Shown: positions 17,644-25,426 of the stretch, one piece after another
Numbering within the stretch: the stretch's first letter is position 1
How the letters are laid out: every line of letters starts with the position of its first letter
From: CAVZCC01 sp963773765
GTDB taxonomy: Bacteria > Actinomycetota > Acidimicrobiia > Acidimicrobiales > Microtrichaceae
Direction of reading: 5' to 3'
Assembly: GCA_963773765.1 (NCBI GenBank)
Contig: CAVZCC010000008.1
Span: 1 to 64,000, forward strand
DNA: 64,000 nucleotides
The notes under the pieces: model-generated
What the model saw: the letters and a program-made list of their open reading frames with translations, nothing else
What the model was told of the DNA's origin: nothing
The model's database searches: none
Translations under genes and position numbers: made by a program

Positions 17644-18662
17644 GCGACCCCGGCACGGAGGTCGTCACCGCGGTCGCCCCGGGACGGGTCAACCTGATCG
17701 GTGACCACACCGACTACATGGGCGGCCTGGTGCTGCCCATGGCCGTGGACCTGGCCACCACGGTGAGCGGGGTGCGCGGTGGCAACACGATCGACCTGGT
17801 CTCGGCGCAGTCCGACCTGCCCCTCCGGCTGGACCTCCCCGTCACCGACCCGTCGGTCGTGCAGCCGCCGTGGGGGCGCTACGTCGCCGGCGTCGCCGCT
17901 GAGCTGGGCAGCGCCCACGGGTTCCGCGGCACGGTCGACTCCACCGTCCCCGTCGGTGGCGGGCTGAGCTCCAGCGCGGCGCTGGAGGTGGCGGTGGCCC
18001 TGGCCCTCGGCGCCACCGGCACGCCGCTCGAGATCGCCCAGGCGTGCCAGAGGGCAGAGGTGGCCGCCACCGGCGTGCCGTGCGGGATCATGGACCAGCT
18101 GTGCTCGGCGGCCGGGGTGGAGGGCCACGCCCTGCTCATCGACTGCGCCACGATGGACATCACGCCGGTCCCGGTCCCGGACACGGCCTGCGTGTGGGTG
18201 GTCGACTCCGGCCAGCAACGGGAGCTGGCCGGCTCCGCCTACGCCGAACGCCGGTCGCAGTGCGAGGCCGCAGCGGCCCTGGTCGGCCCGCTCCCCACTG
18301 CCGAACCCGGCCGGATCGACTCGCTGCAGGACCCGCTGCTGCGGGCCCGGGCCCGCCACGTGCGTTCCGAGTGCGACCGGGTGCGGTCCTTCGCCGCCGC
18401 CTTCGTCTCCGGCGACCTGGCCGGCGCCGGACGGATCATGGTGCAGAGCCACGCGTCGCTGCGGGACGACTTCGGTGTGTCCACCCCCGTCCTGGACGAC
18501 CTGGTCGACCGCCTGGTCGGCACCGACGGCGTGTACGGCGCCCGGCTGACCGGCGCAGGCTTCGGTGGGTGCGTGGTCGCGCTGGCGCGACCCGGCGTGC
18601 ACCTCGACGGGTGGGCGGTGCAGGCCGCGGCCGGAGCCCGCCTGGAGGCCGACCCGTCCTGA
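17640..18662 (+). CDS. galK: Galactokinase
   Basis: GHMP-family kinase that phosphorylates galactose at C1, feeding GalT. Signature PGRVNLIGDHTDY at residues 14-26 (galactose contact), ATP loop PVGGGLSSSAAL near residue 107, catalytic Asp in GIMDQLCSAAG, and the C-terminal GAGFGGCVVAL. It has 340 residues, shorter than the usual 380-400, by trimming of loops rather than loss of motifs. The ATG is set by the ATGA overlap with galT. No epimerase (galE) lies in the window. Confidence 0.9.
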   Translation: MSDPGTEVVTAVAPGRVNLIGDHTDYMGGLVLPMAVDLATTVSGVRGGNTIDLVSAQSDLPLRLDLPVTDPSVVQPPWGRYVAGVAAELGSAHGFRGTVDSTVPVGGGLSSSAALEVAVALALGATGTPLEIAQACQRAEVAATGVPCGIMDQLCSAAGVEGHALLIDCATMDITPVPVPDTACVWVVDSGQQRELAGSAYAERRSQCEAAAALVGPLPTAEPGRIDSLQDPLLRARARHVRSECDRVRSFAAAFVSGDLAGAGRIMVQSHASLRDDFGVSTPVLDDLVDRLVGTDGVYGARLTGAGFGGCVVALARPGVHLDGWAVQAAAGARLEADPS

Positions 18663-18688
18663 GGACCGGCCCGTCCGCCCCGTTCCGC

Positions 18689-19404
18689 CTAGACGGACCC
18701 GGGCGGCGCGGGCGGGGCGGGGGGTGGCTGGACCGGTGGCACGGCGGCGGGCCCCGGCGCCGGCTGCCCCAGCAGCACCGCCTTCTGGGACTCGAACTCG
18801 GCCGGGGTCAGGTGGCCCTGGTCACGGAGGGCCGCCAGCTTGGCGATCTCGTCGGCCACCGACAGGGGCGCAACGGCGTGGGTCGGCGCCGCGGGGCACG
18901 GACCCGGTCGAACTTCCGGTTCTCGTTGTCCTCCATGGCCTGGTACAGGATGTTCTGCACCGCGACGGGGTCCCGGACGTCCTCGAAGCGCTGCATGCCC
19001 AACTCGCCGGCGGACTCGATGGTCAGGTCGCCGGCCTTGACCAGGCGCTCGAAGAGGCGCTGGTGGAAGAACACCGTGTTGATGCGATCGAGGGGGATCT
19101 CGATGCCCCGCTTGGACAGGATCCCCGATCGGTAGATGCAGCGGTCGGTGGTGAGCACGAAGTTGGTCGAGTACCACTTGATGAACTTGTGGATGGTCCA
19201 CGCCAGGGTGCCCAGGATGAGCAGCATGGCGGCCCACTTGAGGGCGGTGGCGAAGACGTTGTCCCAACTCCGGGTGAGCAGGAAGATGCCGATGGCGGTG
19301 GACACGGCCAGCGCCAGGACCGACTTGACCAGCATGATCCAGTGGGGGTGGGTGTCGAGGACGATCTCCTCGCTCCTGTGCAGGTTCGCTCTGTCGTAGG
19401 GCAC
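18689..19404 (-). CDS. Membrane PH-domain protein with SHOCT tail, one frameshift
   Basis: About 238 residues after correction. Two membrane helices lie at residues 22-65, followed by a bacterial pleckstrin-homology domain (FVLTTDRCIYRSGILSKRG; RINTVFFHQRLFERL) and a C-terminal SHOCT helix (ADEIAKLAALRDQGHLTPAEF), ending in a Pro-rich tail. The frame shifts near 18893; adding one C to a C run restores it. The GTG start at 19404 sits 6 nt after TACGCT. Such proteins sit at the inner membrane, often as oligomeric scaffolds; the exact function is unknown. Confidence 0.75.
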
Positions 19405-19410
19405 CGGTGC

Positions 19411-19416
19411 AGCGTA
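19411..19416 (-). promoter_or_regulatory. Leaderless -10, TACGCT (minus strand)
   Basis: Ends 6 nt before the GTG of the PH-domain gene. Confidence 0.5.
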
Positions 19417-19434
19417 TCCCCGGCCCCGCCCCGT

Positions 19435-20019
19435 TCAGTGGGAGGTCGGTGGCGGGACCCAGCGGGGGTCACGTCCGAGGAACGCCACGAACCGGTCGAT
19501 GGGCCCGGCGTCGGGACCGGGGTCGACCTCGGCGTCGAACATGCCGGTTCCCCGGTACTGCGGTTCGATGATGGCCCGGGCCGCGACGAGCGCCACCTCG
19601 GCCTGGTGGTCGTCGTAGGGGACGTCGACCCCGATGGCCCGGGCGAGGTCCCATCCATGCCCGATGTACTCCATGAGCATCATGTTGAGGACGAACTCGC
19701 CGGGGATCGGGTCGCTCGTCATGGTCATCGGACGCTCGTGGCCCCGCTGCTCCAGCCCGTCGACGATCGAGCGGGCCGAGCGCTCGAAGGTCTCGGCCCA
19801 CCGGTCACCGACGCGGTGGTCGGAGGGGTCGAACCCCGGCACCGTCCCGTTGACCGCGGCGTCGAACACCTGCACCCACAGCGCCATGTGCTCCAACAGG
19901 TCCTCCACCGTGAACTCGCCGCAGGGCGTCGGCCACGGGTGCTGTTCGGGAGTGACCTTGGCCATCAGGGCCGGGGTCAGGTCGAGCATGGCGGCGAGGG
20001 TGCTGACGCGTTCGTCCAT
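19435..20019 (-). CDS. TIGR03086-type DinB-like protein
   Basis: A 194-residue four-helix-bundle protein of the DinB/maleylpyruvate-isomerase superfamily. WPTPCGEFTVEDLLEHM carries the first metal-ligand His, and MMLMEYIGHGWDLARAIG carries the typical C-terminal His, matching TIGR03086 as I know it. Relatives use mycothiol as cofactor, which agrees with an actinobacterial host. No specific reaction is known for this subfamily. It is divergent from an AraC-type regulator, which may control it. Confidence 0.8.
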   Translation of the reverse strand: MDERVSTLAAMLDLTPALMAKVTPEQHPWPTPCGEFTVEDLLEHMALWVQVFDAAVNGTVPGFDPSDHRVGDRWAETFERSARSIVDGLEQRGHERPMTMTSDPIPGEFVLNMMLMEYIGHGWDLARAIGVDVPYDDHQAEVALVAARAIIEPQYRGTGMFDAEVDPGPDAGPIDRFVAFLGRDPRWVPPPTSH

Positions 20020-20025
20020 GCCGCC

Positions 20026-20089
20026 AACGTACGGAACAACGGCAACCGGGTCTTTGAGAAACCCGCCACTCCGGGCCGGCCCGTAGGGT
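20026..20089. promoter_or_regulatory. Divergent leaderless promoter pair
   Basis: Minus strand: TACGTT (20031-20026) ends 6 nt before the DinB-like ATG. Plus strand: TAGGGT (20084-20089) ends 6 nt before the AraC-type ATG. Confidence 0.55.
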
Positions 20090-20095
20090 TGCCGC

Positions 20096-20929
20096 ATGGC
20101 TCGACGGGTGGAGCACGACACGCGAGGGATCGTCCGCCCCTCGGTGGCCCGGGAGCACTTCAGCCTCGAGCGGTGGGACCCCGACCCTCCCCTCGACCGG
20201 TTCGTCGACCGGTTCTGGCGCACGGCATGGGACCTGGCGCAGCCGTTCACCCAGGTCATCGTCACCTTCCCGGTGGTCAACTTCGTGTTCCAGGCCGACG
20301 GATCCGCCGTCGTGAGCGGGGTCCAGCGCCACAACGACGACCGGCGGCTGGAGGGGACGGGGTGGGCACTGGGCGTCATGTTCCGGGTGGGCGGGTTCCG
20401 ACCGTTCACGGACCGGCCCATGGCGGCGCTGGTCGACCGTCGGGTGCCCGCCGCGGAGGTGTTCGGCCCCGCCGTGCACGCGCTCACCGCGGCAGTGCTG
20501 GAGGCACCCTCCGACGAACGGCGCATCGGCCTCATCGAGGACTTCCTGGACGGGCTGGCACCCGACGCCCGCACGCCGGGCGAGGACATCTCCGACCTGG
20601 TCGACGCCGCGGTCGGGGCTGCTCCCCCGCTGACCCGGGCCGCGGACCTGGCCGAACGGGCCTGCGTCTCCTCCCGCACGCTCCAGCGCCTGTTCCAGGA
20701 ACACGTCGGGGTCGGACCGAAGGCCGTGCTCGACCGCTACCGGGTGCAGGGTGCCGGCGAGGCGGCCCGCCGCCCGGTCCCGTCGTGGGCGGAGGTGGCA
20801 GCGCAGTTCGGCTACGCCGACCAGGCCCATCTCACCGCGGACATGTCCAGGACGTTCGGCGAGCCACCTGCCACCTACTCCCGCCGGGAGCGCGGGAACG
20901 ACCGGGAGGCCGGGTCCCCCCGGGACTGA
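20096..20929 (+). CDS. AraC-family transcriptional regulator
   Basis: 277 residues. The N-terminal sensor part (residues 1-170, with RFVDRFWRTAWDL and VMFRVGGFRPF) is the type that precedes AraC domains in actinobacteria. The C-terminal double helix-turn-helix spans about 190-270: LAERACVSSRTLQRLFQEHVG is helix-turn-helix one and VAAQFGYADQAHLTADMSRTFG with PATYSR closes helix-turn-helix two. It probably regulates itself and the divergent DinB-like gene. The effector is unknown. Confidence 0.85.
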   Translation: MARRVEHDTRGIVRPSVAREHFSLERWDPDPPLDRFVDRFWRTAWDLAQPFTQVIVTFPVVNFVFQADGSAVVSGVQRHNDDRRLEGTGWALGVMFRVGGFRPFTDRPMAALVDRRVPAAEVFGPAVHALTAAVLEAPSDERRIGLIEDFLDGLAPDARTPGEDISDLVDAAVGAAPPLTRAADLAERACVSSRTLQRLFQEHVGVGPKAVLDRYRVQGAGEAARRPVPSWAEVAAQFGYADQAHLTADMSRTFGEPPATYSRRERGNDREAGSPRD

Positions 20930-21019
20930 CGCCACGCGGCGGTCGCGACCTCCACCTCCCCTGCCCCAACCCGGGCGCCGGGGGCCGCTCGGACCGGCTC
21001 GACCAGCCCGCGAACGACC

Positions 21020-21364
21020 TCAGCCCCAGCCCAGGTCGGTGAGCGCGTCGTCGTCCAGGCCGAAGTGGTGGGCGATCTCGTGGACCACCGTGATGCGCAC
21101 CTGCTCCACCACCTCGTCGTGGTCCGCGCACATGTCGCAGATGGCCAGGCGGTAGATGGTGACGGTGTCGGGCACGTCCAGGTAGCCGTAGTCGTCCCGC
21201 TCGGTCAGGGGCAGGCCGGAGTACAGGCCGAGCAGGTCCTCGGTGGGGTGCTCGTCGGCGACCAGCACGGCCACGTTGTCCACCAGCCTCAGGAGCCCCT
21301 CGGGCATCCCGTCCAGCGCGTCCGCCACCAGTTCCACGAAGCGGTCCTCGTCCACCTCCACCAT
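21020..21364 (-). CDS. Small metallopeptidase-like protein (zincin)
   Basis: A 114-residue protein with HEIAHHFG, an HExxH zinc motif, followed by the acidic DDDALTDLGWG end typical of the short PF06262-type zincins of actinobacteria. It has no signal peptide and is predicted cytoplasmic. The ATG at 21364 is 6 nt downstream of TACCGT and back to back with uvrD2. Substrate and physiological role are unknown for the family. Confidence 0.85.
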   Translation of the reverse strand: MVEVDEDRFVELVADALDGMPEGLLRLVDNVAVLVADEHPTEDLLGLYSGLPLTERDDYGYLDVPDTVTIYRLAICDMCADHDEVVEQVRITVVHEIAHHFGLDDDALTDLGWG

Positions 21365-21370
21365 CGGGCC

Positions 21371-21419
21371 ACGGTAGGGCACCGCTCCCCCCGTGGCTGT
21401 CCGGGGCCGCTGGTACGGT
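21371..21419. promoter_or_regulatory. Divergent leaderless promoter pair
   Basis: Minus strand: TACCGT (21376-21371) ends 6 nt before the metallopeptidase ATG. Plus strand: TACGGT (21414-21419) ends 7 nt before the uvrD2 GTG. Confidence 0.55.
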
Positions 21420-21426
21420 CGCCGGC

Positions 21427-23634
21427 GTGGACCGCTCAGCAGCCGCCCGGGACGCCCAGGACGCCCGGGACGGCCGCGGTCCGGCAACGGACGCCGCCGG
21501 CAACGCCGTGGCCCTGCCGGACCAGGACCAGCAGGACGCCGCGGACCTGCTCCTGCGGGGCCTGAACGACCACCAGCGCCAGGCCGTGACCTCCCCCGCC
21601 TCCCCGCTGCGCATCCTGGCCGGTGCCGGCTCGGGCAAGACCCGGGTGCTCACCCACCGCATCGCGCACCGGGCGGAACTGGGCACGCTGGACCCGCAAC
21701 GGGTGCTGGCGGTCACCTTCACCCGCAAGGCGGCCGGAGAGCTCCGGGACCGCCTCGGCCGCCTCGGCCTGCGGGACGGCGTCCACGCCGGCACCTTCCA
21801 CGCCATCGCGTACGCCCAACTGCGCCAGCGCTGGGAGGAGCGGGGAGTGCGCCCGCCGGAGCTGCTGGAACGCAAGGTCGGCTTCGTGGCCCGCCTCATC
21901 CCCGGCCGCACGGACCGCACCACCCCGCTGGACGTGGTGGCGGAGATCGAGTGGGCGTCGGCCCGCCGCATCACCCCGGAGCAGTACGAGCAGGCCGCCA
22001 CCCGGGCCCGGCGACGGCCCCCGGTCTCCCTGGGCACCGTGGCCACGGTGTACGAGCGGTTCATCGAGCAGAAGCGGCGCCGCCGGCTGGTGGACTTCGA
22101 CGACCTCCTCCGCCTGGCGGCGCGGGACCTGGCCGCGGACCCGGTGTACGCCGCGGCCCGTCGGTGGAGGTTCCGCCACCTGTTCGTGGACGAGTTCCAG
22201 GACGTCAACCCCCTCCAGTTCGAGCTGCTGTCGGCCTGGCTGGGCCCGGACTCGGACGTCTGCATCGTGGGGGACCCCAACCAGGCCATCTACGCCTGGA
22301 ACGGCGCGGACGCCCGCTACCTCACGGACTTCGACCACTTCTTCCCGGGCGGGGAGACGGTGGTCCTGGAGGACAACTACCGCTCCACCCCCCAGGTGCT
22401 GGCCGTGGCCAACGGCGTCCTCCTGGCCGGCACCAACGTGCCCATCCGGCTCCGGCCCCACCGGCCCGCCGGGGCCGTGCCCACCGTGCGGGCGCTGGCG
22501 GACGAGACCGCGGAGGCCCGGGCCGTGGCCCGTGCCGCCCGGGACTCCCACCGTCCCGGGGTGCCGTGGTCGGCCCAGGCCGTGCTGGTGCGCACCAACG
22601 CGCAGGCCGCCCTCATGGCCGAGGCGTTCACGGCGGCGTCGGTCCCCCACCGGGTCCGCGGTGCGGCCAACCTCCTGGAACAGCCGGAGATCCGCGACGC
22701 GCTCACCACCATCCGCAACTCCGTCTCACTGGAGGTCGCCCTGACCGACCTGGAGACGGAGGTCATGGCCCAGCAGCCCCAGACCGTGGACCTCACCGAC
22801 GCGGCCACCGGCAACGTCGGACCGTCGGACCCAGCCGGGCCCGCGGCAGGCTCCGGGCCCGCACCCCAGGACACGGTCCTGGACCCGGACGACCGCGGCC
22901 CCCGCCTCACCGACGAACGACTGGCCAACCTGGCCGAACTGGTCCGCCTGGGTCGGGAGTACCTGGCGCTGGATCCCGGTGCCGGCGTCCTCGCCTTCCT
23001 GGGTTGGCTCAACTCCACCCTGCGCAACGAGGACCGCGCCGGCGGCAACACCGTGGAGATCGTCACCTTCCACGCCGCCAAGGGCCTGGAGTGGTCCGTG
23101 GTGCACGTCGCCGGCCTGGAGGAGGGCTACGTGCCCATCCACCACGCCGAGACGGAGGACGACCTGGACGAGGAACGCCGCCTGCTCTACGTGGCCCTCA
23201 CCCGGGCCCGGGACGAACTGCACTGCACCTGGGCCCGCAAGCGCGCCTTCGGGTCGCGCTCCATGAACCGCTCGCCGTCGCCGTGGCTGGCCGCCATCGA
23301 GACGACCGTCGGGGTGGCCCCCAGCCAGGTGGACCGCAAGGAGGGCGCCCGACGGGCCCACGCGGCTCGAGCCGCGCTGGGGTCACGCTCCGCCCCGGCC
23401 GACGGGCCCGACCGGGAGCTGTTCGAGGCGCTGCGTCGCTGGCGCAAGGAACAGGCCACCGCAGCGGACGTCCCCGCCTTCGTCATCTTCAACGACGCCA
23501 CCCTGGCCGCCGTGGCCGAGCGCCGGCCGGCCAGCAGGGCCCAGCTGCTGGACGTCCCGGGCATCGGCCCGGTCAAGGCACAGCGCTTCGGCGACGACCT
23601 GCTCAGGATCGTGGCCGAGGCCGCCGGCGGCTGA
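21427..23634 (+). CDS. uvrD2: ATP-dependent DNA helicase UvrD2
   Basis: A superfamily 1A 3'-5' DNA helicase of 735 residues. Walker A is AGAGSGKT (65-72), motif II is VDEFQDVN, motif III VGDPNQAIYAWNGA, motif IV DNYRST, motif V VTFHAAKGLEW and motif VI LYVALTRARDEL. The last 75 residues (LFEALRRWRKEQATAADVPAFVIF... LDVPGIGPVKAQRFG) form an HRDC-like DNA-binding domain, which distinguishes UvrD2 from UvrD1/PcrA. A low-complexity insert near residues 445-490 looks like a linker. It acts in DNA repair; the homologue is essential in mycobacteria. Confidence 0.9.
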   Translation: MDRSAAARDAQDARDGRGPATDAAGNAVALPDQDQQDAADLLLRGLNDHQRQAVTSPASPLRILAGAGSGKTRVLTHRIAHRAELGTLDPQRVLAVTFTRKAAGELRDRLGRLGLRDGVHAGTFHAIAYAQLRQRWEERGVRPPELLERKVGFVARLIPGRTDRTTPLDVVAEIEWASARRITPEQYEQAATRARRRPPVSLGTVATVYERFIEQKRRRRLVDFDDLLRLAARDLAADPVYAAARRWRFRHLFVDEFQDVNPLQFELLSAWLGPDSDVCIVGDPNQAIYAWNGADARYLTDFDHFFPGGETVVLEDNYRSTPQVLAVANGVLLAGTNVPIRLRPHRPAGAVPTVRALADETAEARAVARAARDSHRPGVPWSAQAVLVRTNAQAALMAEAFTAASVPHRVRGAANLLEQPEIRDALTTIRNSVSLEVALTDLETEVMAQQPQTVDLTDAATGNVGPSDPAGPAAGSGPAPQDTVLDPDDRGPRLTDERLANLAELVRLGREYLALDPGAGVLAFLGWLNSTLRNEDRAGGNTVEIVTFHAAKGLEWSVVHVAGLEEGYVPIHHAETEDDLDEERRLLYVALTRARDELHCTWARKRAFGSRSMNRSPSPWLAAIETTVGVAPSQVDRKEGARRAHAARAALGSRSAPADGPDRELFEALRRWRKEQATAADVPAFVIFNDATLAAVAERRPASRAQLLDVPGIGPVKAQRFGDDLLRIVAEAAGG

Positions 23635-23673
23635 CCGCCGCCGACCCACCACCGACCGCCGGCCGACGCAGAC

Positions 23674-23687
23674 CCGTCCGCGGACGG
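23674..23687. terminator. Weak terminator candidate
   Basis: CCGTCCG and CGGACGG form a loop-less 14-bp palindrome between the convergent uvrD2 and thioesterase genes. There is no T-tract. Confidence 0.3.
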
Positions 23688-23696
23688 CCACCGGAA

Positions 23697-24527
23697 TCAG
23701 TCGGCGGACCCGGCCCCCAGGTTCCTGGCCGCCAGCAGGGCCCTGAACTTCTCCGGGTCGAAGGCGATGAACAAGGCCTCCGCCTCGGCCCGCAGCTCAC
23801 CGTCCGCGCTCAGCGTGGCCCGGGCCCAGATCTTGCGGCCCTCCCGCCGGTCCAGCCACCCCTCCAGCTCCAGCGGAGTGTTGAGCGGCGTGGGGCGGCG
23901 GTAGTCCACCTCCAGGTGGGCGGTCATGCCCTGGGTCCCCGACAACGACTGCGTCGCCCCCAGGAGCTCGTCGAACGCCGCGGCAACGTATCCGCCGTGG
24001 ACGCACCCGGGCGGGCCCTCGTAGGCCGAGCCGAAGGTGACGCGGCCCGCCACCCGGTCCGCCGTGTAGTCGAGCGACATCGGCGGCGACAGCGGGTTGG
24101 CCAGGCCGATGAAGGGGCTGTGGTCGAAGAACGCGTACCGCTCCGGGTCGTCGTCGCCCTGGGGTGGGCGCCCGGCGGTGCTCGCCGTGGCGCCCGCGGC
24201 AGCGAGGGCCTGCGCCGACAGGGCGTGGTCGGAGAGCACCTGCCCGGCGTTGGCCGCCTCGGCGAAGCCCTCGTAGGTCTGGCCCCGGGGCAGGGCCGCC
24301 AGGGTGCCGGCCAGCGCCTCCAGGTCGTCGGCCGCCGCGGCCAGCTCCGCGGTGGAGGCCGTGGTGGACACCAGGTGCTCGATCACGTCGCGCATGGCCG
24401 CGGCCAACCGCCGCACCTCCAGCCGCCGCGGCGTCAACTCCAGCGCCCGCAGTCCCTCGATGCGGGGACTGACCCCCGACTCGTTCTCGATGGTCCCCGG
24501 CTCCCGCTGCCCCTCCTGGCCCGCCAT
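23697..24527 (-). CDS. PaaI-type hotdog thioesterase with helical N-terminus
   Basis: A 276-residue protein. The C-terminal half is a hotdog domain with the PaaI-like motif GCVHGGYVAAAFDELLG (active-site His and Gly helix) and acyl-CoA hydrolysis as the likely activity. The N-terminal 110 residues are Ala/Leu-rich helices, seen in actinobacterial thioesterases of this type. Either the GTG at 24530 or the ATG at 24527 could start it; both touch the xth stop codon, so the two genes are co-translated despite unrelated roles. Confidence 0.8.
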   Translation of the reverse strand: MAGQEGQREPGTIENESGVSPRIEGLRALELTPRRLEVRRLAAAMRDVIEHLVSTTASTAELAAAADDLEALAGTLAALPRGQTYEGFAEAANAGQVLSDHALSAQALAAAGATASTAGRPPQGDDDPERYAFFDHSPFIGLANPLSPPMSLDYTADRVAGRVTFGSAYEGPPGCVHGGYVAAAFDELLGATQSLSGTQGMTAHLEVDYRRPTPLNTPLELEGWLDRREGRKIWARATLSADGELRAEAEALFIAFDPEKFRALLAARNLGAGSAD

Positions 24528-25333
24528 CACGCACCGCCCCCGGCCCCGGCGGCATCCGCGGCGACATCGAACAGCCCCAGCACCGGCGCGTGGTCCGACG
24601 GCTTGGTCCCCTTGCGGGCGTTCCGGTCGATCAGGTCGGCCCGGTCCAGCTCCGCCAGCGCGGTGGACGACAACAGGTAGTCGATGCGCATGCCGCGCTT
24701 CTTGTGGAAGTCACCGTTGCGGTAGTCCCAGTACGAGTAGATCCCGTCCTCGGGGAAGCGGTCCCGCAGCGTGTCGACCAGGCCCCAGTCCCGCACGTGG
24801 GCCAACGCGTCCCGCTCCTCCGGCGTGACGTGCGTGGACCCCTCGAACGCGGCCGCGCTCCACACGTCGGCGTCGGTGGGGGCGATGTTCCAGTCGCCCA
24901 GGATGACGAGCAGCTCGTCCGGGGAATGGTGGGCGTCCAGGTGGGCCCGCAATCGCCCCAGCCAGTCGAGCTTGTAGCGGTAGTGGTCCGCCCCGACCTC
25001 CCGTCCGTTGGGCACGTAGACCGACACCACCCGCACACCACCGCAGGTGGCCCACACGATCCGGGCGTCGGGGTCCGGCTCCCGGCCGTCGTCGAAGCCG
25101 GCGACCACGTCGTCGATGCCCACCCGGGACAGGATGGCCACACCGTTCCACTGGCCCTGGCCGTGGTGGACCGAGTCGTAGCCCAGACGCTGGAAATCCA
25201 TGCCCGGGAACTGGGCGTCGGACATCTTGGTCTCCTGCAGGCACAGGACGTCGGGGCCGACCTGCTCCAACCACTCCTCCACCCTGGGCATGCGGGCCTT
25301 CAGGGAGTTCACGTTCCACGTGGCGATCAGCAC
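24527..25333 (-). CDS. xth: Exodeoxyribonuclease III
   Basis: AP endonuclease and 3'-5' exonuclease of base excision repair, 268 residues. It begins VLIATWNVNSLKAR and carries LCLQETKMSD (metal-binding Glu), SVYVPNG, LGDWNIAPTDADVW (catalytic Asp and Asn) and TKPSDHAPVL (catalytic His). All active-site residues are in place. The GTG at 25333 fits the family N-terminus exactly and lies 7 nt after TAGATT. It is divergent from kgd. Confidence 0.92.
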   Translation of the reverse strand: MLIATWNVNSLKARMPRVEEWLEQVGPDVLCLQETKMSDAQFPGMDFQRLGYDSVHHGQGQWNGVAILSRVGIDDVVAGFDDGREPDPDARIVWATCGGVRVVSVYVPNGREVGADHYRYKLDWLGRLRAHLDAHHSPDELLVILGDWNIAPTDADVWSAAAFEGSTHVTPEERDALAHVRDWGLVDTLRDRFPEDGIYSYWDYRNGDFHKKRGMRIDYLLSSTALAELDRADLIDRNARKGTKPSDHAPVLGLFDVAADAAGAGGGA

Positions 25334-25340
25334 CCGCAGG

Positions 25341-25420
25341 AATCTACGCGAGCCGGAACCGACTCCGTCCGCCCCGGCACCCCGGGCGGCTCCGGAGGAG
25401 CCAACCGGCGCCGGTAGGAT
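25341..25420. promoter_or_regulatory. Divergent leaderless promoter pair
   Basis: Minus strand: TAGATT (25346-25341) ends 7 nt before the xth GTG. Plus strand: TAGGAT (25415-25420) ends 6 nt before the kgd GTG. Confidence 0.55.
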
Positions 25421-25426
25421 CGACCC

